Assembly (NCBI RefSeq): GCF_025060755.1 | Contig: NZ_JANYUY010000018.1 | Span: 57,958 to 121,957, forward strand | Direction: 5' to 3' | From: Paenibacillus doosanensis | Lineage (GTDB): Bacteria > Bacillota > Bacilli > Paenibacillales > NBRC-103111 | Length of the DNA: 64,000 nucleotides | In this document: positions 53,947 through 62,674 of the stretch, piece after piece | Layout: each line of letters begins with the position of its first letter | How positions within the stretch are numbered: position 1 is the first letter of the stretch | Made by a program: the position numbers and the translations under genes | Notes under the pieces: generated by a model | The model's input: the letters and a program-made list of their open reading frames with translations, nothing else | Databases searched by the model: none | What the model was told of the DNA's origin: nothing

Positions 53947-54588
53947 CTATTGCTCCTTCAAATGAAACGCATGCTGCAGCCGCTGCAGAACGACTACGGC
54001 CTCGGCGCGCGTCGCCGTCTGCTGCGACAGGCTCCGGGCATCCTGCTCCCCGTCGAGGAGCCCGGCCGACACCGCCTGCTCCCACTGCTTGTCCGCATCG
54101 TCCGCAGCGCCTTCCGGATCAAGCGAGCGCAGCGCGAGCCGGATCATTTCCGACCGCTGCAGCTCCTGGTCCAGCGCATCTGCCGAAAAGTCGCCGCCGC
54201 CGACAATTCCGACATCGAGGAGCGACTTCAAATAAGCGTCTCGTTCGCTTCCATCCTCCGCGTCCGCCGAAGGAGGAATATGCAATCCGTGCGACAGCAT
54301 GACGACGAACTCTCCGCGGCTCACCGTTTGATCGGGACGGAACGTGCCGTCGGCATAGCCCGATACGATTCCTTCGGCCACAGCCTCCTTCACAGGCTCT
54401 TCCGCCCAATGCCCTTCCAAATCGTGGAATGGTGCGTCTTCAGCGGCGACAGCGGTGGAATGCCCTGGTGCGAATAGGCTGAACGGTAAGCTTACGAGCG
54501 CCAGCACATACGCCGTGCGCTTAAGAATGACGATGGATGCGGCTGCGAACATAAGCTTGAATTTATTGCGTTGTCTTCGTAAGGACAT
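53947..54588 (-). CDS. S-layer-homology (SLH) domain protein
   Basis: 213 residues. Signal segment at about 25-48 (TAYVLALVSLPFSLFAPGHS). One clear SLH motif, FHDLEGHWAEEPVKEAVAEG followed by IVSGYADGTFRPDQTVSRGE, then a second weaker copy (SLLDVGIVGGGDFSADALDQ) and a third partial one near the C-terminus (ARSLSQQTATRAEAVVVLQR). SLH domains bind pyruvylated secondary cell wall polymer, so the protein is probably held on the cell wall. It lies 33 bp after the six-repeat protein on the same strand and may anchor it or the pilus apparatus. Confidence 0.9.
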   Translation of the reverse strand: MSLRRQRNKFKLMFAAASIVILKRTAYVLALVSLPFSLFAPGHSTAVAAEDAPFHDLEGHWAEEPVKEAVAEGIVSGYADGTFRPDQTVSRGEFVVMLSHGLHIPPSADAEDGSERDAYLKSLLDVGIVGGGDFSADALDQELQRSEMIRLALRSLDPEGAADDADKQWEQAVSAGLLDGEQDARSLSQQTATRAEAVVVLQRLQHAFHLKEQ

Positions 54589-54621
54589 GACAATCCCCTC
54601 TTTCTTTATTATGAATTAGCG

Positions 54622-56460
54622 TCATTCCGCTTCGTATGCCTTCATCGTCCGGCTGCTTTCGCGCCGGTCCTTGGAGGTTACGGTTACGTAAAGCTTGCCT
54701 CCGTCAGGCTTCAACTCCAGACGGTCGAGCGTAACGACGGTGGAGCCTTCCGCTACGACAGCGTCAGCCTGTTGGCCCAGCGCCGTCTGCATAGGCGTGC
54801 TCGACAGAGCGTCATCATAGAGACGAACCCGGTCTCCCGCTTTAAGCCCTGTGACGGTCACCTCGTCTCTGCCGCCGGCCTCCGTGTTATTGTCGACTTG
54901 TATATAGCTCGCCGCAATAGGCAGCGTCAGCGGCTCGGCCGGATAAATCTTGGGCGTGCGCGGGCTCTCTTCTCCGTCTGCCCGCGTCACCGTCACATAT
55001 ACGATCCCGTAACCGGTGCCGGGCAAAGTCGTCTTCACTTCAGCCGTTACGGCACCGCTGCCGACCGAGGCTTTGCCGATCGGTTCCGCGGCCGCCTCTT
55101 CCGCATACACCTTCACCATATCGCCCGGCTTAAGCCCGGTCACGGTCACCGTATCGTCCGGCCCGGCAATATTGCGGATTTGAATATCGGCCCTGTCGGC
55201 GGGAACGCTCGACTGCTCCGCGGCATAAGCTTTCACCGTTCGGCTGCTCTCTCCCTTGGATGGGGAAGTTAGCGTAATATAGACGTATCCCGCGCCTTTG
55301 CCGAGCTGAGCGATTTTAATCACGGCTCTGGACGAATCCGCGCCCACCGTCGCCGTGGCTATCGTAGTCGTTGCCGTTTCGCTGGAATAAACCTTAACGA
55401 CGTCACCGGCGGACAGCCCGATCAATTCAATATGATCCTGAGTCCCTTCCTGCTCGTTCGTCACCGTGATCATGCCCGGATTGATCGGCGGCGTCTTGGG
55501 TTCCTCTCGATACCGCTTGGATACGCGGACGCTTTCCCGCAGCGGAGGCGTCGTCACCGAGACATAGATACTGTCGTCCCCGCCTGACGACGGCAGAGAG
55601 GCGGAGATCGTCACTTCGCTCTGCCCGGATGCCGCCGTCGCCTGCGCGAAAGGTGCGGCCGCCTTGTCGGAGGCGTACAGCTTGACGGTATCACCGGGCT
55701 TGATGCCGGAAACGGTGACGCGGTCGTTAGCGCCGCCCAGCTCGTTGACGATGCGGATTTGCTCCAGCCGCAGCTTCTCCGTTACCGGTTCGGCCTCATA
55801 CGCCTTTTCCGTAGCCCGGCTCTCCCTTCGTCCCGGTTCCGTTACCGCAACGTAGAGCACTCCCGCCTCAGCCCCCAGAGAGCCTACCGAGACGACCGTT
55901 CCGTCCGTCGTCGACGCCGCCACCGTATTCGAGCCGAGCAGCTTCGTTTTGGAGGAATCGGCATAAATTCTGACGACGTCGCCTACCGCTAATCCCCTTA
56001 CCGTCACCTTGTCCGACGAGGTTCCCGAACGGTTCGTGACGCGAATCGACGTAGCCGCCGGCGAAGCGGACAATGGCTCTTCCGCATACGATTTGACGAT
56101 CCGCTTGCTCTCCGAATAAGACGGCTGGGTTACCGTCACATACACATGGCCGCTTTCTACGCCGAGCTGCCCGATCGTTACTACCGCGCTGGTCGAGCCG
56201 CTGCCGACCGTAGCGCTGCCGAGCGGCGAAGCCGCCCCCGCATCGCGGTACACTTTGACCATATCTCCCGGCGACAGACCGTTCACAGTAACCGAATCGC
56301 TGGTCCCGGTAACGCGGTTGTCTACACGGATCAAGCTCGGCGCCGGAGGCACAGAGGCCGCAGCCCATGCCGTGCCGTCGGGAATTTGCAATAATATAGC
56401 TCCTCCTATAAGCAAAGGGATCAGCTTGCCCTTGCCCCTTAATTGAAATTTCGCTGACAC
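54622..56460 (-). CDS. Secreted protein of six about 90-residue repeats, in the Tad-type locus
   Basis: 612 residues from GTG 56460, chosen for the GGAGG 11 bases upstream and because the basic signal-peptide start (SAKFQLRGKGKLIPLLIGG) follows; an ATG at 56481 is the alternative. After the signal peptide come six tandem repeats, each with (I/V)xVxN, VTVxGLxxGDxVK(V/L)Y, a short strand pair, VYVTVT and an ExRxxKxYxAEP ending. They look like beta-sandwich (Ig-like) adhesion or stalk domains. No catalytic motif, sortase signal or membrane anchor is visible. Its place between Tad genes and an SLH protein suggests a surface function linked to the pilus machine. Exact family not recognised. Confidence 0.75.
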   Translation of the reverse strand: MSAKFQLRGKGKLIPLLIGGAILLQIPDGTAWAAASVPPAPSLIRVDNRVTGTSDSVTVNGLSPGDMVKVYRDAGAASPLGSATVGSGSTSAVVTIGQLGVESGHVYVTVTQPSYSESKRIVKSYAEEPLSASPAATSIRVTNRSGTSSDKVTVRGLAVGDVVRIYADSSKTKLLGSNTVAASTTDGTVVSVGSLGAEAGVLYVAVTEPGRRESRATEKAYEAEPVTEKLRLEQIRIVNELGGANDRVTVSGIKPGDTVKLYASDKAAAPFAQATAASGQSEVTISASLPSSGGDDSIYVSVTTPPLRESVRVSKRYREEPKTPPINPGMITVTNEQEGTQDHIELIGLSAGDVVKVYSSETATTTIATATVGADSSRAVIKIAQLGKGAGYVYITLTSPSKGESSRTVKAYAAEQSSVPADRADIQIRNIAGPDDTVTVTGLKPGDMVKVYAEEAAAEPIGKASVGSGAVTAEVKTTLPGTGYGIVYVTVTRADGEESPRTPKIYPAEPLTLPIAASYIQVDNNTEAGGRDEVTVTGLKAGDRVRLYDDALSSTPMQTALGQQADAVVAEGSTVVTLDRLELKPDGGKLYVTVTSKDRRESSRTMKAYEAE

Positions 56461-56507
56461 TCCGTTTCCCACCTCCATCAATGTCGGACGAACCGTCCGC
56501 AGCCGCT

Positions 56508-57002
56508 TTAATCAAGCGGATATTCATAAATAACGGTTTTGTACACATCGCCTTCATAGGAAAAACCGTTCGTTCTCGGCAGCTTGACTTTAACCTTGAA
56601 GATGACGGCCGGTCCCTTCAACGTTTTGGATATGCGCTGGTCCGTTCGGACATAGTTATAAGGAAATGTGACCTCCGGCATATCGTCGTCCACGTAATCC
56701 TCGAATACGATGACGGGCGCCGCTTGAAGCAGCGTCCGGGCGTAAGGAGTTCCATCCTCGTTCAACTGAAGATTGGCCTTCAAGCCGGCTTCGAACGCCT
56801 TTCTCGCAAGTCCCCGTTCAAACACGATTTGCCCTTCTGCAAGCCTGGATTTGACTACCTGCAAAGCGGCATCGTGCGCTCCGTGATTAAGGGCGAATTT
56901 TAAGCGGTTATGCGTCGTGCTTGTCACAAACCGGTCGGCTTGAAATCCGGTTGTGTATAAGAACATCAAGATGACGAACATGAGCAGCAGCGCGCGGTTC
57001 AT
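56508..57002 (-). CDS. Pseudopilin-like membrane-anchored protein of the Tad-type locus
   Basis: 164 residues. One N-terminal hydrophobic helix (ALLLMFVILMFLYTTGFQ), then a long amphipathic stretch (LKFALNHGAHDAALQVVKSR) and a beta-rich C-terminus ending YKTVIYEYPLD. The layout is that of TadE/TadG-like minor pseudopilins, though no TadE signature can be claimed. It begins 6 bp after the stop of the gene at 57009. Confidence 0.6.
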   Translation of the reverse strand: MNRALLLMFVILMFLYTTGFQADRFVTSTTHNRLKFALNHGAHDAALQVVKSRLAEGQIVFERGLARKAFEAGLKANLQLNEDGTPYARTLLQAAPVIVFEDYVDDDMPEVTFPYNYVRTDQRISKTLKGPAVIFKVKVKLPRTNGFSYEGDVYKTVIYEYPLD

Positions 57003-57008
57003 AAGCCG

Positions 57009-57407
57009 TCACCTGACCAGCGCTTCGCTCATCTGCTTGGCATAACGCACGATTTCCGGAGGATCGCGGTCGACGCTTCCGAACATGCTGCGGAACAGCC
57101 ACCTCGGCGTGCTTTTCACAGATAGCTTGCCTTCAATGTATTCGCCTCTCGGCGTAAGCGCCGTCGTCCCGCTGAAGCGGATATCCGATTCGTCCAGCAG
57201 AAACGTATGCACCAGCGTCCCTCGCATCTCATCGATAATTTCGGGCGTGAATCGCCCGTTATCGGCATTGGACGCTTTTTGAATCGCACTGTCGAGCACC
57301 ATCTCCACCGCATTGGCCCTCGTCGAGTAAATATCGTGAAGAATGGGCTGAAACAGCAGCAGCATAAGGATGTACACCGTCAGCATCTCCACCAATGCGG
57401 CCTTCAT
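57009..57407 (-). CDS. Small TadE-like membrane-anchored protein
   Basis: 132 residues. N-terminal segment MKAALVEMLTVYILMLLLF, containing a Glu at position 7 as in pilin-like helices, then the helix NAVEMVLDSAIQKASNAD and a C-terminal globular part. ATG 57407 overlaps the stop of the 77-residue protein upstream by 4 bp, so translation is coupled. Likely a minor pilin or assembly component. Confidence 0.6.
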   Translation of the reverse strand: MKAALVEMLTVYILMLLLFQPILHDIYSTRANAVEMVLDSAIQKASNADNGRFTPEIIDEMRGTLVHTFLLDESDIRFSGTTALTPRGEYIEGKLSVKSTPRWLFRSMFGSVDRDPPEIVRYAKQMSEALVR

Positions 57408-57637
57408 GCCGTTAGAGAAGGGGGCGGCAGCGTATCCGCTCCGCTCTTCGGACCTTGATCCGGGTCCGCCGGCGTTATTTGATAATGATACGATGTCGGG
57501 ACGTTCGTATTATTGAACAGATCGTCCATTTGCGTTTTCTTCTCTTTGATGGAGCCCCATAAAGCGACAAAAATAAAAATGCCGATCGCAGCCAGCGTCG
57601 CCGCAATTAATAAAAATTTCTCCAAAGCCGGTTTCAT
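57404..57637 (-). CDS. Small single-helix protein of the Tad-type locus
   Basis: 77 residues; AAGGAGCGATCTATTT precedes ATG 57637. One membrane helix at about 8-27 (FLLIAATLAAIGIFIFVALW), then a charged and Pro-rich tail. The size is near that of Flp pilins, but the Gly/Glu processing site of type IV prepilins is not evident, so I do not call it the pilin. Coupled to the next gene by a 4-bp overlap. Confidence 0.6.
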   Translation of the reverse strand: MKPALEKFLLIAATLAAIGIFIFVALWGSIKEKKTQMDDLFNNTNVPTSYHYQITPADPDQGPKSGADTLPPPSLTA

Positions 57638-57671
57638 AAATAGATCGCTCCTTGTTGGTCAAATGATAATA

Positions 57672-58568
57672 TTACGCTCCGAAATGATTGGTGCTGCGCG
57701 CCAAATCGGTGACATATTGCTGGGCTATGTTCAGCGCGTTCCATAAGTAAATAAGCAGCGGGCTAAAGGCGGCGGCATAGGCCAAATTGCCGAAAAACTT
57801 GCGCTGTCTGCGCCGGTTCTCCCTAAGCATCTGCGTATAGCTCTCCTCCCGCGTATCCACCATGGCGGCGATGTCCTCCGGAGGCGTCAGCTCCAGATCG
57901 GCGAGCAGCTTGCACAGCTCCTTCGCTTCCCGCGTTCCTATATCTTCAGCGATCGTCTGCAGCGCAGCGTGCGCTCCGTCATCGAACATCCGCAGCCCTT
58001 TGTTCAGGGAAGGCTTGATTCTCACCGTATAATCGCGCAGCTTCGTCAAGAGCGTGTGCAGGTTCAGCCTGCGCTTGCCGCTGCCTTTCAGCTCGTCGGC
58101 AATCATGCTGTAGATCATGAAGAGCTCTCTGTTCTTCTCCCCTTCGTCGATTTCTTTCCATTTGCCGAGAAAATAGGTCAGCAGCGAAGCTTTCGTATTC
58201 GTTGCAAGCAGCAGCACGACAGGTCCCCACAGCTTGAGCAGCAGGCTCGTCCACGTGAAGCGATCCCAATGAAACGAAGCGTCGTACAGCGTATTTAACG
58301 TCCAGACGAGCGCCGTCCCGTAGCGCAGCGATTGAATTCTCCACGCATTCATCCGAAACGGATAACCGGTCTGCTCAAGCTGCCGTTCGAGTTCCGGGTG
58401 ATGAAGCCACGCTCTAAGCCGCATATATTGAAGCCTTGTCATCCGCTTCAGCGAAATCGGCGCGCGCAGCTTGCGGTGCACCAAATACGCGGCGTAAACG
58501 TAAATCAAACAAACGGCCAGCCCAAGCAGCGCTCCCGCCAGCACATACAGCTTCCGCTGCAGCTCCAT
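57672..58568 (-). CDS. tadC: TadC-like inner-membrane platform protein (type II/IV secretion GspF family)
   Basis: 298 residues. N-terminal membrane helix (LYVLAGALLGLAVCLIYVYAA, about 6-26), two further helices near 90-120, a cytoplasmic helical bundle and C-terminal helices (FGNLAYAAAFSPLLIYLW). TadB and TadC form the membrane base moved by the TadA ATPase. It lies 25 bp after TadB. The Tad/GspF assignment rests on topology and position. Confidence 0.78.
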   Translation of the reverse strand: MELQRKLYVLAGALLGLAVCLIYVYAAYLVHRKLRAPISLKRMTRLQYMRLRAWLHHPELERQLEQTGYPFRMNAWRIQSLRYGTALVWTLNTLYDASFHWDRFTWTSLLLKLWGPVVLLLATNTKASLLTYFLGKWKEIDEGEKNRELFMIYSMIADELKGSGKRRLNLHTLLTKLRDYTVRIKPSLNKGLRMFDDGAHAALQTIAEDIGTREAKELCKLLADLELTPPEDIAAMVDTREESYTQMLRENRRRQRKFFGNLAYAAAFSPLLIYLWNALNIAQQYVTDLARSTNHFGA

Positions 58569-58593
58569 GATTCGCTCCCCTTCCCGTCAGATG

Positions 58594-59583
58594 CTAATAA
58601 TCGTTTGGGGGCCTGCGGAACCAGACGGCCAGCAGCAGAGAGCCCCCTATAAAACAAAGCGTTACCGTAAACCAAAATCGTCCCTGCTCCGTCCCCAGCT
58701 GATAATGCATCGTGCTGTTATAACCCATGAAGACAATCATAATGACGATGAGCAGCGGAAATAAAATGACATGCAGCCAGCTAAGCTGCAGCACTTCGGT
58801 GCTCGAATCCCCTTCGTCGCGCAGCATGTCGATTTGTTTATGAATGTTTTTGTCGATAGCGTTCAGCGTGCTTTCGACATTTTCTCCGCGCAGCAATCCC
58901 TTCAGCACCGTTAAGCCGAACTGCTTGGCAAAGGAGGTGTGAATGCTGTAAATAAATTCCTCCACCGCCTTCTCAAGCTCCTGCGAATCTACGTAATTCA
59001 GCTCCTCTCTAATCCAGTTCATAAAATGCCGGCGAATCGGCGCCGAAGCGATCTCCGGGCTGGCAAGCTGCAGGGCGGCGCGCATATTGCCGCGGCTCAC
59101 CTTGTATTTACTGGACAGTATGCCGACCGCTTCCGCCAGGTCGTATCCGCCTTGAATTTGCATGTTCCTCAGCTTGATCCGGTAATAAGCGGCCGGCGCG
59201 GTCAAGATAAGGAGCCCGAGAAAAAGGCTGAATCTAATATCGTAAGTAATGAAATAAATGACGATGCACGCAGATAAAGACGTAGACACATTCATTAGGA
59301 CGAATTTCTGTACGGTCGATTCGTTGAACTTCTCCCCTTGCGTCGCTTTGAGCAGAAGCTCCAGCTGACGGCGCAGCCGCAGCCATATCACGGTGATCCA
59401 ACGCTGCTCATCCCGCTGCTTACGCTGCTGCAGCAGCTTCATATCCGCCCGGTGGCGGCGCTCGGTTCGAAGCAGCAAGCCCAGATTGCGCAGCAGCGGT
59501 TGAAGCAGCTTGTAAAGACCGAACGTGAACAGCCATGCGGATAAACAAAGATACGCTACGTTAAAGACCGGATAAGTCGCCAT
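58594..59583 (-). CDS. tadB: TadB-like inner-membrane platform protein
   Basis: 329 residues from ATG 59583 (AAGGAGGAGCG upstream); a longer frame to 59655 lies within the TadA gene and has no ribosome site. Helices near residues 10-28 and two pairs further on (LSACIVIYFITYDIRFSLFL; WLHVILFPLLIVIMIVFMGY), with a GspF-like cytoplasmic domain between them (YDLAEAVGILSSKYKVSRGN). It overlaps the end of TadA by 23 bp, implying coupling. Confidence 0.82.
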   Translation of the reverse strand: MATYPVFNVAYLCLSAWLFTFGLYKLLQPLLRNLGLLLRTERRHRADMKLLQQRKQRDEQRWITVIWLRLRRQLELLLKATQGEKFNESTVQKFVLMNVSTSLSACIVIYFITYDIRFSLFLGLLILTAPAAYYRIKLRNMQIQGGYDLAEAVGILSSKYKVSRGNMRAALQLASPEIASAPIRRHFMNWIREELNYVDSQELEKAVEEFIYSIHTSFAKQFGLTVLKGLLRGENVESTLNAIDKNIHKQIDMLRDEGDSSTEVLQLSWLHVILFPLLIVIMIVFMGYNSTMHYQLGTEQGRFWFTVTLCFIGGSLLLAVWFRRPPNDY

Positions 59584-61273
59584 GAAGCGCTCCTCCTTCT
59601 CGATTCGGCCGTTTATCCGCGGCCGCATAAGCTGCGCCGTCGTAAGCCTGCTCACCCGCTAACGGTATACCGCACGCCCTGCTCATCCGTTCCAGGGAAT
59701 TGCTGATGCGGTGAAGCGGATCGGCTTCGGCCGGATTGTAGACGACGACTCCTTCGTCCGGAGACATCGGCGCCGCCGAAGCGAGACGCCGAAGCGCCTG
59801 CTCGGTCCGTTCGGCCCATTCGGGGCTAACCTCCCGCATTTCCTTGCGGAGCCGATCGCTCATATCGTAACGATACGTCCACGTATCGGTCCGCTCGTCC
59901 CAACGCATCAGCTCATGCGTGCTGATCTCGCGGGTAAACCGATCATACCGCAGCTCCATCACGCTTTTGATTCGTTTGCGAATACGCCCCGGGTCCTGAG
60001 TTTGTACGATCAAAATGTCGATATTTTCGGCGACACGCTTCTCTTCCTCCTCGAATCGGACGCCGGGGTTCAAGCTGCACAGCAGCCTGGCGAACTGCGA
60101 CGGAACCGTCTCCGGCTTCCACGTGTGAAAGGTGCTGCCGAAGCCTTTGAGCAGCCGCTCGCAGGCAAGCATCGCCCCTTCGGCCTCAACCCTGCGCACC
60201 TCGCCGATGATCGCGTAATCGACGTCGAAGCGCAGCACCTGATCCATGGCGTGATGGAACGTATTTTCGTGCGTCACGCGTTCGATCAGCTTCTTTTCCG
60301 GAAAATCGCGGCTGGCCGCCAGCTCGTAATGCTTCTCAATGATCGCCCCCGTATAATCATTTTCCCGTTCGGCCAGCAGCGCCTTCAGCGTCGTCGATTT
60401 CCCCGTACCGGGAGGACCGACGATCAAAGCGTTGCAATGCGTTTTGGACAAGCCTTTGAGCAGGACGGCCGCTTCGGGAGGAATCGTGCGTCTTCGCTCG
60501 TCCGCCAAATCGTCGACGGTCACCCGTCCGATCAGAAACCGGCGAAACGTGATGACGTCGTGACGCACATCGGGCTTGACCGTGAGCGTCACCCGCTCCC
60601 CGGTATACAAGTCGACCTCCAGCGTCGTATGGTACAGGTTGACGATGGCGTCCTCCTTTTGCCGGGTCAAGGCGCGTATAATTTTATCCACTTCCCGGGT
60701 CGAAGCGAATTGGAACGGCATCCGCCGGTGACGTCCGCCGGTATGAATCCAGATGGAGGTGCCGATAATTTGGGCGGCATAGCTGTCGGGATACTTTTGC
60801 CAGCACGCGAGCGCCTTGAAGCCGTATATTTCGTGAAACATAGCATGCGTAATATCCGAATAGCACTGCTGCTCCTCCCGCGCGTAGGCGCGCAGTCCGG
60901 CGTAATACTCCGGCAGTTCGACCTGATAAAGCCCCTGCTGATCGACGTACGATTGGATCTGCTCCATAATGGCCGTTACCGTCTCCGGGACGCCGATAAT
61001 CGCTTTATTCTCCAGCTCTACGAACGCCTGCGCCTCGTCGCTTCCCGCTCCTTCAGACTGCGTGCGTTCGGAAGCCCCTCGCTGCACGGCCCCGGCGAAC
61101 CGTTCGCCGACAAGCTCCTTGTACGCTTTGCATGCCTGATCGAACGAAAGCTTGCCGCCCTTGGACGCCGGCGGATCGGAAGGCGGCTCGGCCTTCTCAG
61201 GGACAACAGGCTCGGGATTCCCCTCTCTATGAAAATAGCCGATATGAAACCGCTGTTGACGCTGGGCTTCCAT
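59561..61273 (-). CDS. tadA: TadA/CpaF-type secretion ATPase
   Basis: 570 residues; GGGAGG precedes ATG 61273. A variable N-terminal region to about 160 leads into the secretion-ATPase core with Walker A GPPGTGKST at 286-294, Asp/His boxes around 345 (FHHAMDQVLRFDVDYAIIGE contains the Walker B-like acidic end) and a following ATPase helix (RVEAEGAMLACERLL). It hydrolyses ATP to drive pilus assembly at the TadB/TadC base. About 100 residues longer than many CpaF proteins because of the Pro/Glu-rich N-terminus. Confidence 0.9.
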   Translation of the reverse strand: MEAQRQQRFHIGYFHREGNPEPVVPEKAEPPSDPPASKGGKLSFDQACKAYKELVGERFAGAVQRGASERTQSEGAGSDEAQAFVELENKAIIGVPETVTAIMEQIQSYVDQQGLYQVELPEYYAGLRAYAREEQQCYSDITHAMFHEIYGFKALACWQKYPDSYAAQIIGTSIWIHTGGRHRRMPFQFASTREVDKIIRALTRQKEDAIVNLYHTTLEVDLYTGERVTLTVKPDVRHDVITFRRFLIGRVTVDDLADERRRTIPPEAAVLLKGLSKTHCNALIVGPPGTGKSTTLKALLAERENDYTGAIIEKHYELAASRDFPEKKLIERVTHENTFHHAMDQVLRFDVDYAIIGEVRRVEAEGAMLACERLLKGFGSTFHTWKPETVPSQFARLLCSLNPGVRFEEEEKRVAENIDILIVQTQDPGRIRKRIKSVMELRYDRFTREISTHELMRWDERTDTWTYRYDMSDRLRKEMREVSPEWAERTEQALRRLASAAPMSPDEGVVVYNPAEADPLHRISNSLERMSRACGIPLAGEQAYDGAAYAAADKRPNREGGALHGDLSGL

Positions 61274-61277
61274 CCCG

Positions 61278-62597
61278 TCAAGCCTCCCTGACCGGTTTCA
61301 TCCAGCGCAGCCAGCCGCTCTTGGCCGGCTTCATAGCGTGAACGGACGCGCTTTCTTTCGCAGGCGAAACCACCGGCAGATCATAGTACTGCAATATCGC
61401 TTTGCAAACTTTGTTCAGCTCCTTATCGTATTCGGGCCAAGCCTGACTCAGCAGGCTCCGGTCCGATTCGCTGCGGCCGAAAGCATCGATATAAGGCAAG
61501 CTGCCGACATAAGGCATGTTCAGCTGGCGGGACAGCTGCTTCTCGTTCTCCATTTCAGGCGAATGGATCATCTTGTTGAAAAGAAGCATCGGCTGCCGCT
61601 GCTCCATATGGAAGATAGGCTGCAAAATATGCTCGCACATGCGCCGCCATTGCTCTTTCGCTTGACGGCTTTGTCCCATCTGAACCAGGATAAGATCCGC
61701 CGTATGAATGCTTTGCGCCGACAACGCATGGTCCGGGTAGCTGCCCGCGTCGAGCAGCACGATGTCGAAACATTCCCGCGCCTTGTCGATCAGCCAGGCG
61801 ATGCCTTCAGTATGATAATAGTACAGCTTCTTCAAATCCCGGTTGCCCGCCAGGTAATGAACGCCGGGTGCGAGCTCCAGCATTTTCTCCTTCAGCTCGC
61901 CGGCTTGCAGCTGTTTGCCCTGCAGATTGCCCCATAATTCATCCAAATATTTGCCGGTATACGCAAGCCCGCTGTCGCCCGGGTTCCAGCCGTTCAAGCC
62001 AAGGATGCCTACACGGATGCCGGCCAGCTTGGCCAGCGCGATTCCGGTCCGCAGCAGGCTGGAAGTAAGCCCGAGCTGCGGGAGCGCGCCTACTAGCGCA
62101 ATCACCTTGCTCGCCGACTGGTTCCTTGTAAAACATATCGCTGAAATTTCATCGGCCACCTGTTCCGTCGTCCGGTAAGGCGGCACATAATCCATCTCAT
62201 GAGCGGCGCACAGACTCTGCATCGCCCGCATCGCATGGGCGTCTCCGTCGTTGCTCAACAAGTAAACGAACTTTCCGGCCGGATAGAGCGAGCGCAGAGC
62301 TACCGCTTCATAAATATCCAGCAGCCCGTCGCTGACGATCCATACGTCCGAAGCCGACATCGCCGAGTCGACCGGAGCCGGTACCATAATCGAAATGTCG
62401 TCCGTATAAGCTTCGATGCCGATATCGGCCGAAAGCCCGGCGGCATTCCGCCTCCCCGGCTGCTCTTGTCTTCCTTCCAGCTCCGCCAGCAGCACAGAAA
62501 TCATTTCTTTCGATACAGGCAAAACGGCGCCGTATTCCCCGGTTTGCCTCAAAGCTTCCAACAGCCTTCTGTCTGCGGAAACGACATATGCGTTCAC
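61278..62597 (-). CDS. TadZ/CpaE-like ParA-superfamily protein
   Basis: 439 residues from a GTG start at 62597 (GAAGGAGGA upstream). An N-terminal receiver-like domain (NAYVVSADRRLLEALRQTGE, later SDVWIVSDGLLDIYEAVALR) is followed by a MinD/ParA-type domain from about 165 (VIALVGALPQLGLTSSLLRT), with LGLNGWNPG and FDIVLLDAGSYPDHAL further on. The P-loop has lost the GKT/GKS core (ALPQLGLTSS), so nucleotide hydrolysis is doubtful. CpaE/TadZ proteins position the Tad machine at the cell pole. It ends 4 bp before TadA. Confidence 0.82.
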   Translation of the reverse strand: MNAYVVSADRRLLEALRQTGEYGAVLPVSKEMISVLLAELEGRQEQPGRRNAAGLSADIGIEAYTDDISIMVPAPVDSAMSASDVWIVSDGLLDIYEAVALRSLYPAGKFVYLLSNDGDAHAMRAMQSLCAAHEMDYVPPYRTTEQVADEISAICFTRNQSASKVIALVGALPQLGLTSSLLRTGIALAKLAGIRVGILGLNGWNPGDSGLAYTGKYLDELWGNLQGKQLQAGELKEKMLELAPGVHYLAGNRDLKKLYYYHTEGIAWLIDKARECFDIVLLDAGSYPDHALSAQSIHTADLILVQMGQSRQAKEQWRRMCEHILQPIFHMEQRQPMLLFNKMIHSPEMENEKQLSRQLNMPYVGSLPYIDAFGRSESDRSLLSQAWPEYDKELNKVCKAILQYYDLPVVSPAKESASVHAMKPAKSGWLRWMKPVREA

Positions 62598-62674
62598 CTT
62601 GATCTTCCTCCTTCATGACGGAAGGCTTTTGCCCCCTCCGCTGCTCTCGCTTGCTTCGTCTGCTTTTCCCGCTT

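Noticed and set aside
55868..56557. 229-codon minus-strand frame overlapping the six-repeat gene start
   Set aside because: It reads a shifted frame through the repeats, is Arg/Gly-rich, and has no continuation of the repeat pattern.
59711..61291. Long open frame (526 codons) antisense to the TadA gene
   Set aside because: GC-rich antisense shadow; the minus-strand frame has Walker motifs and correct gene order.
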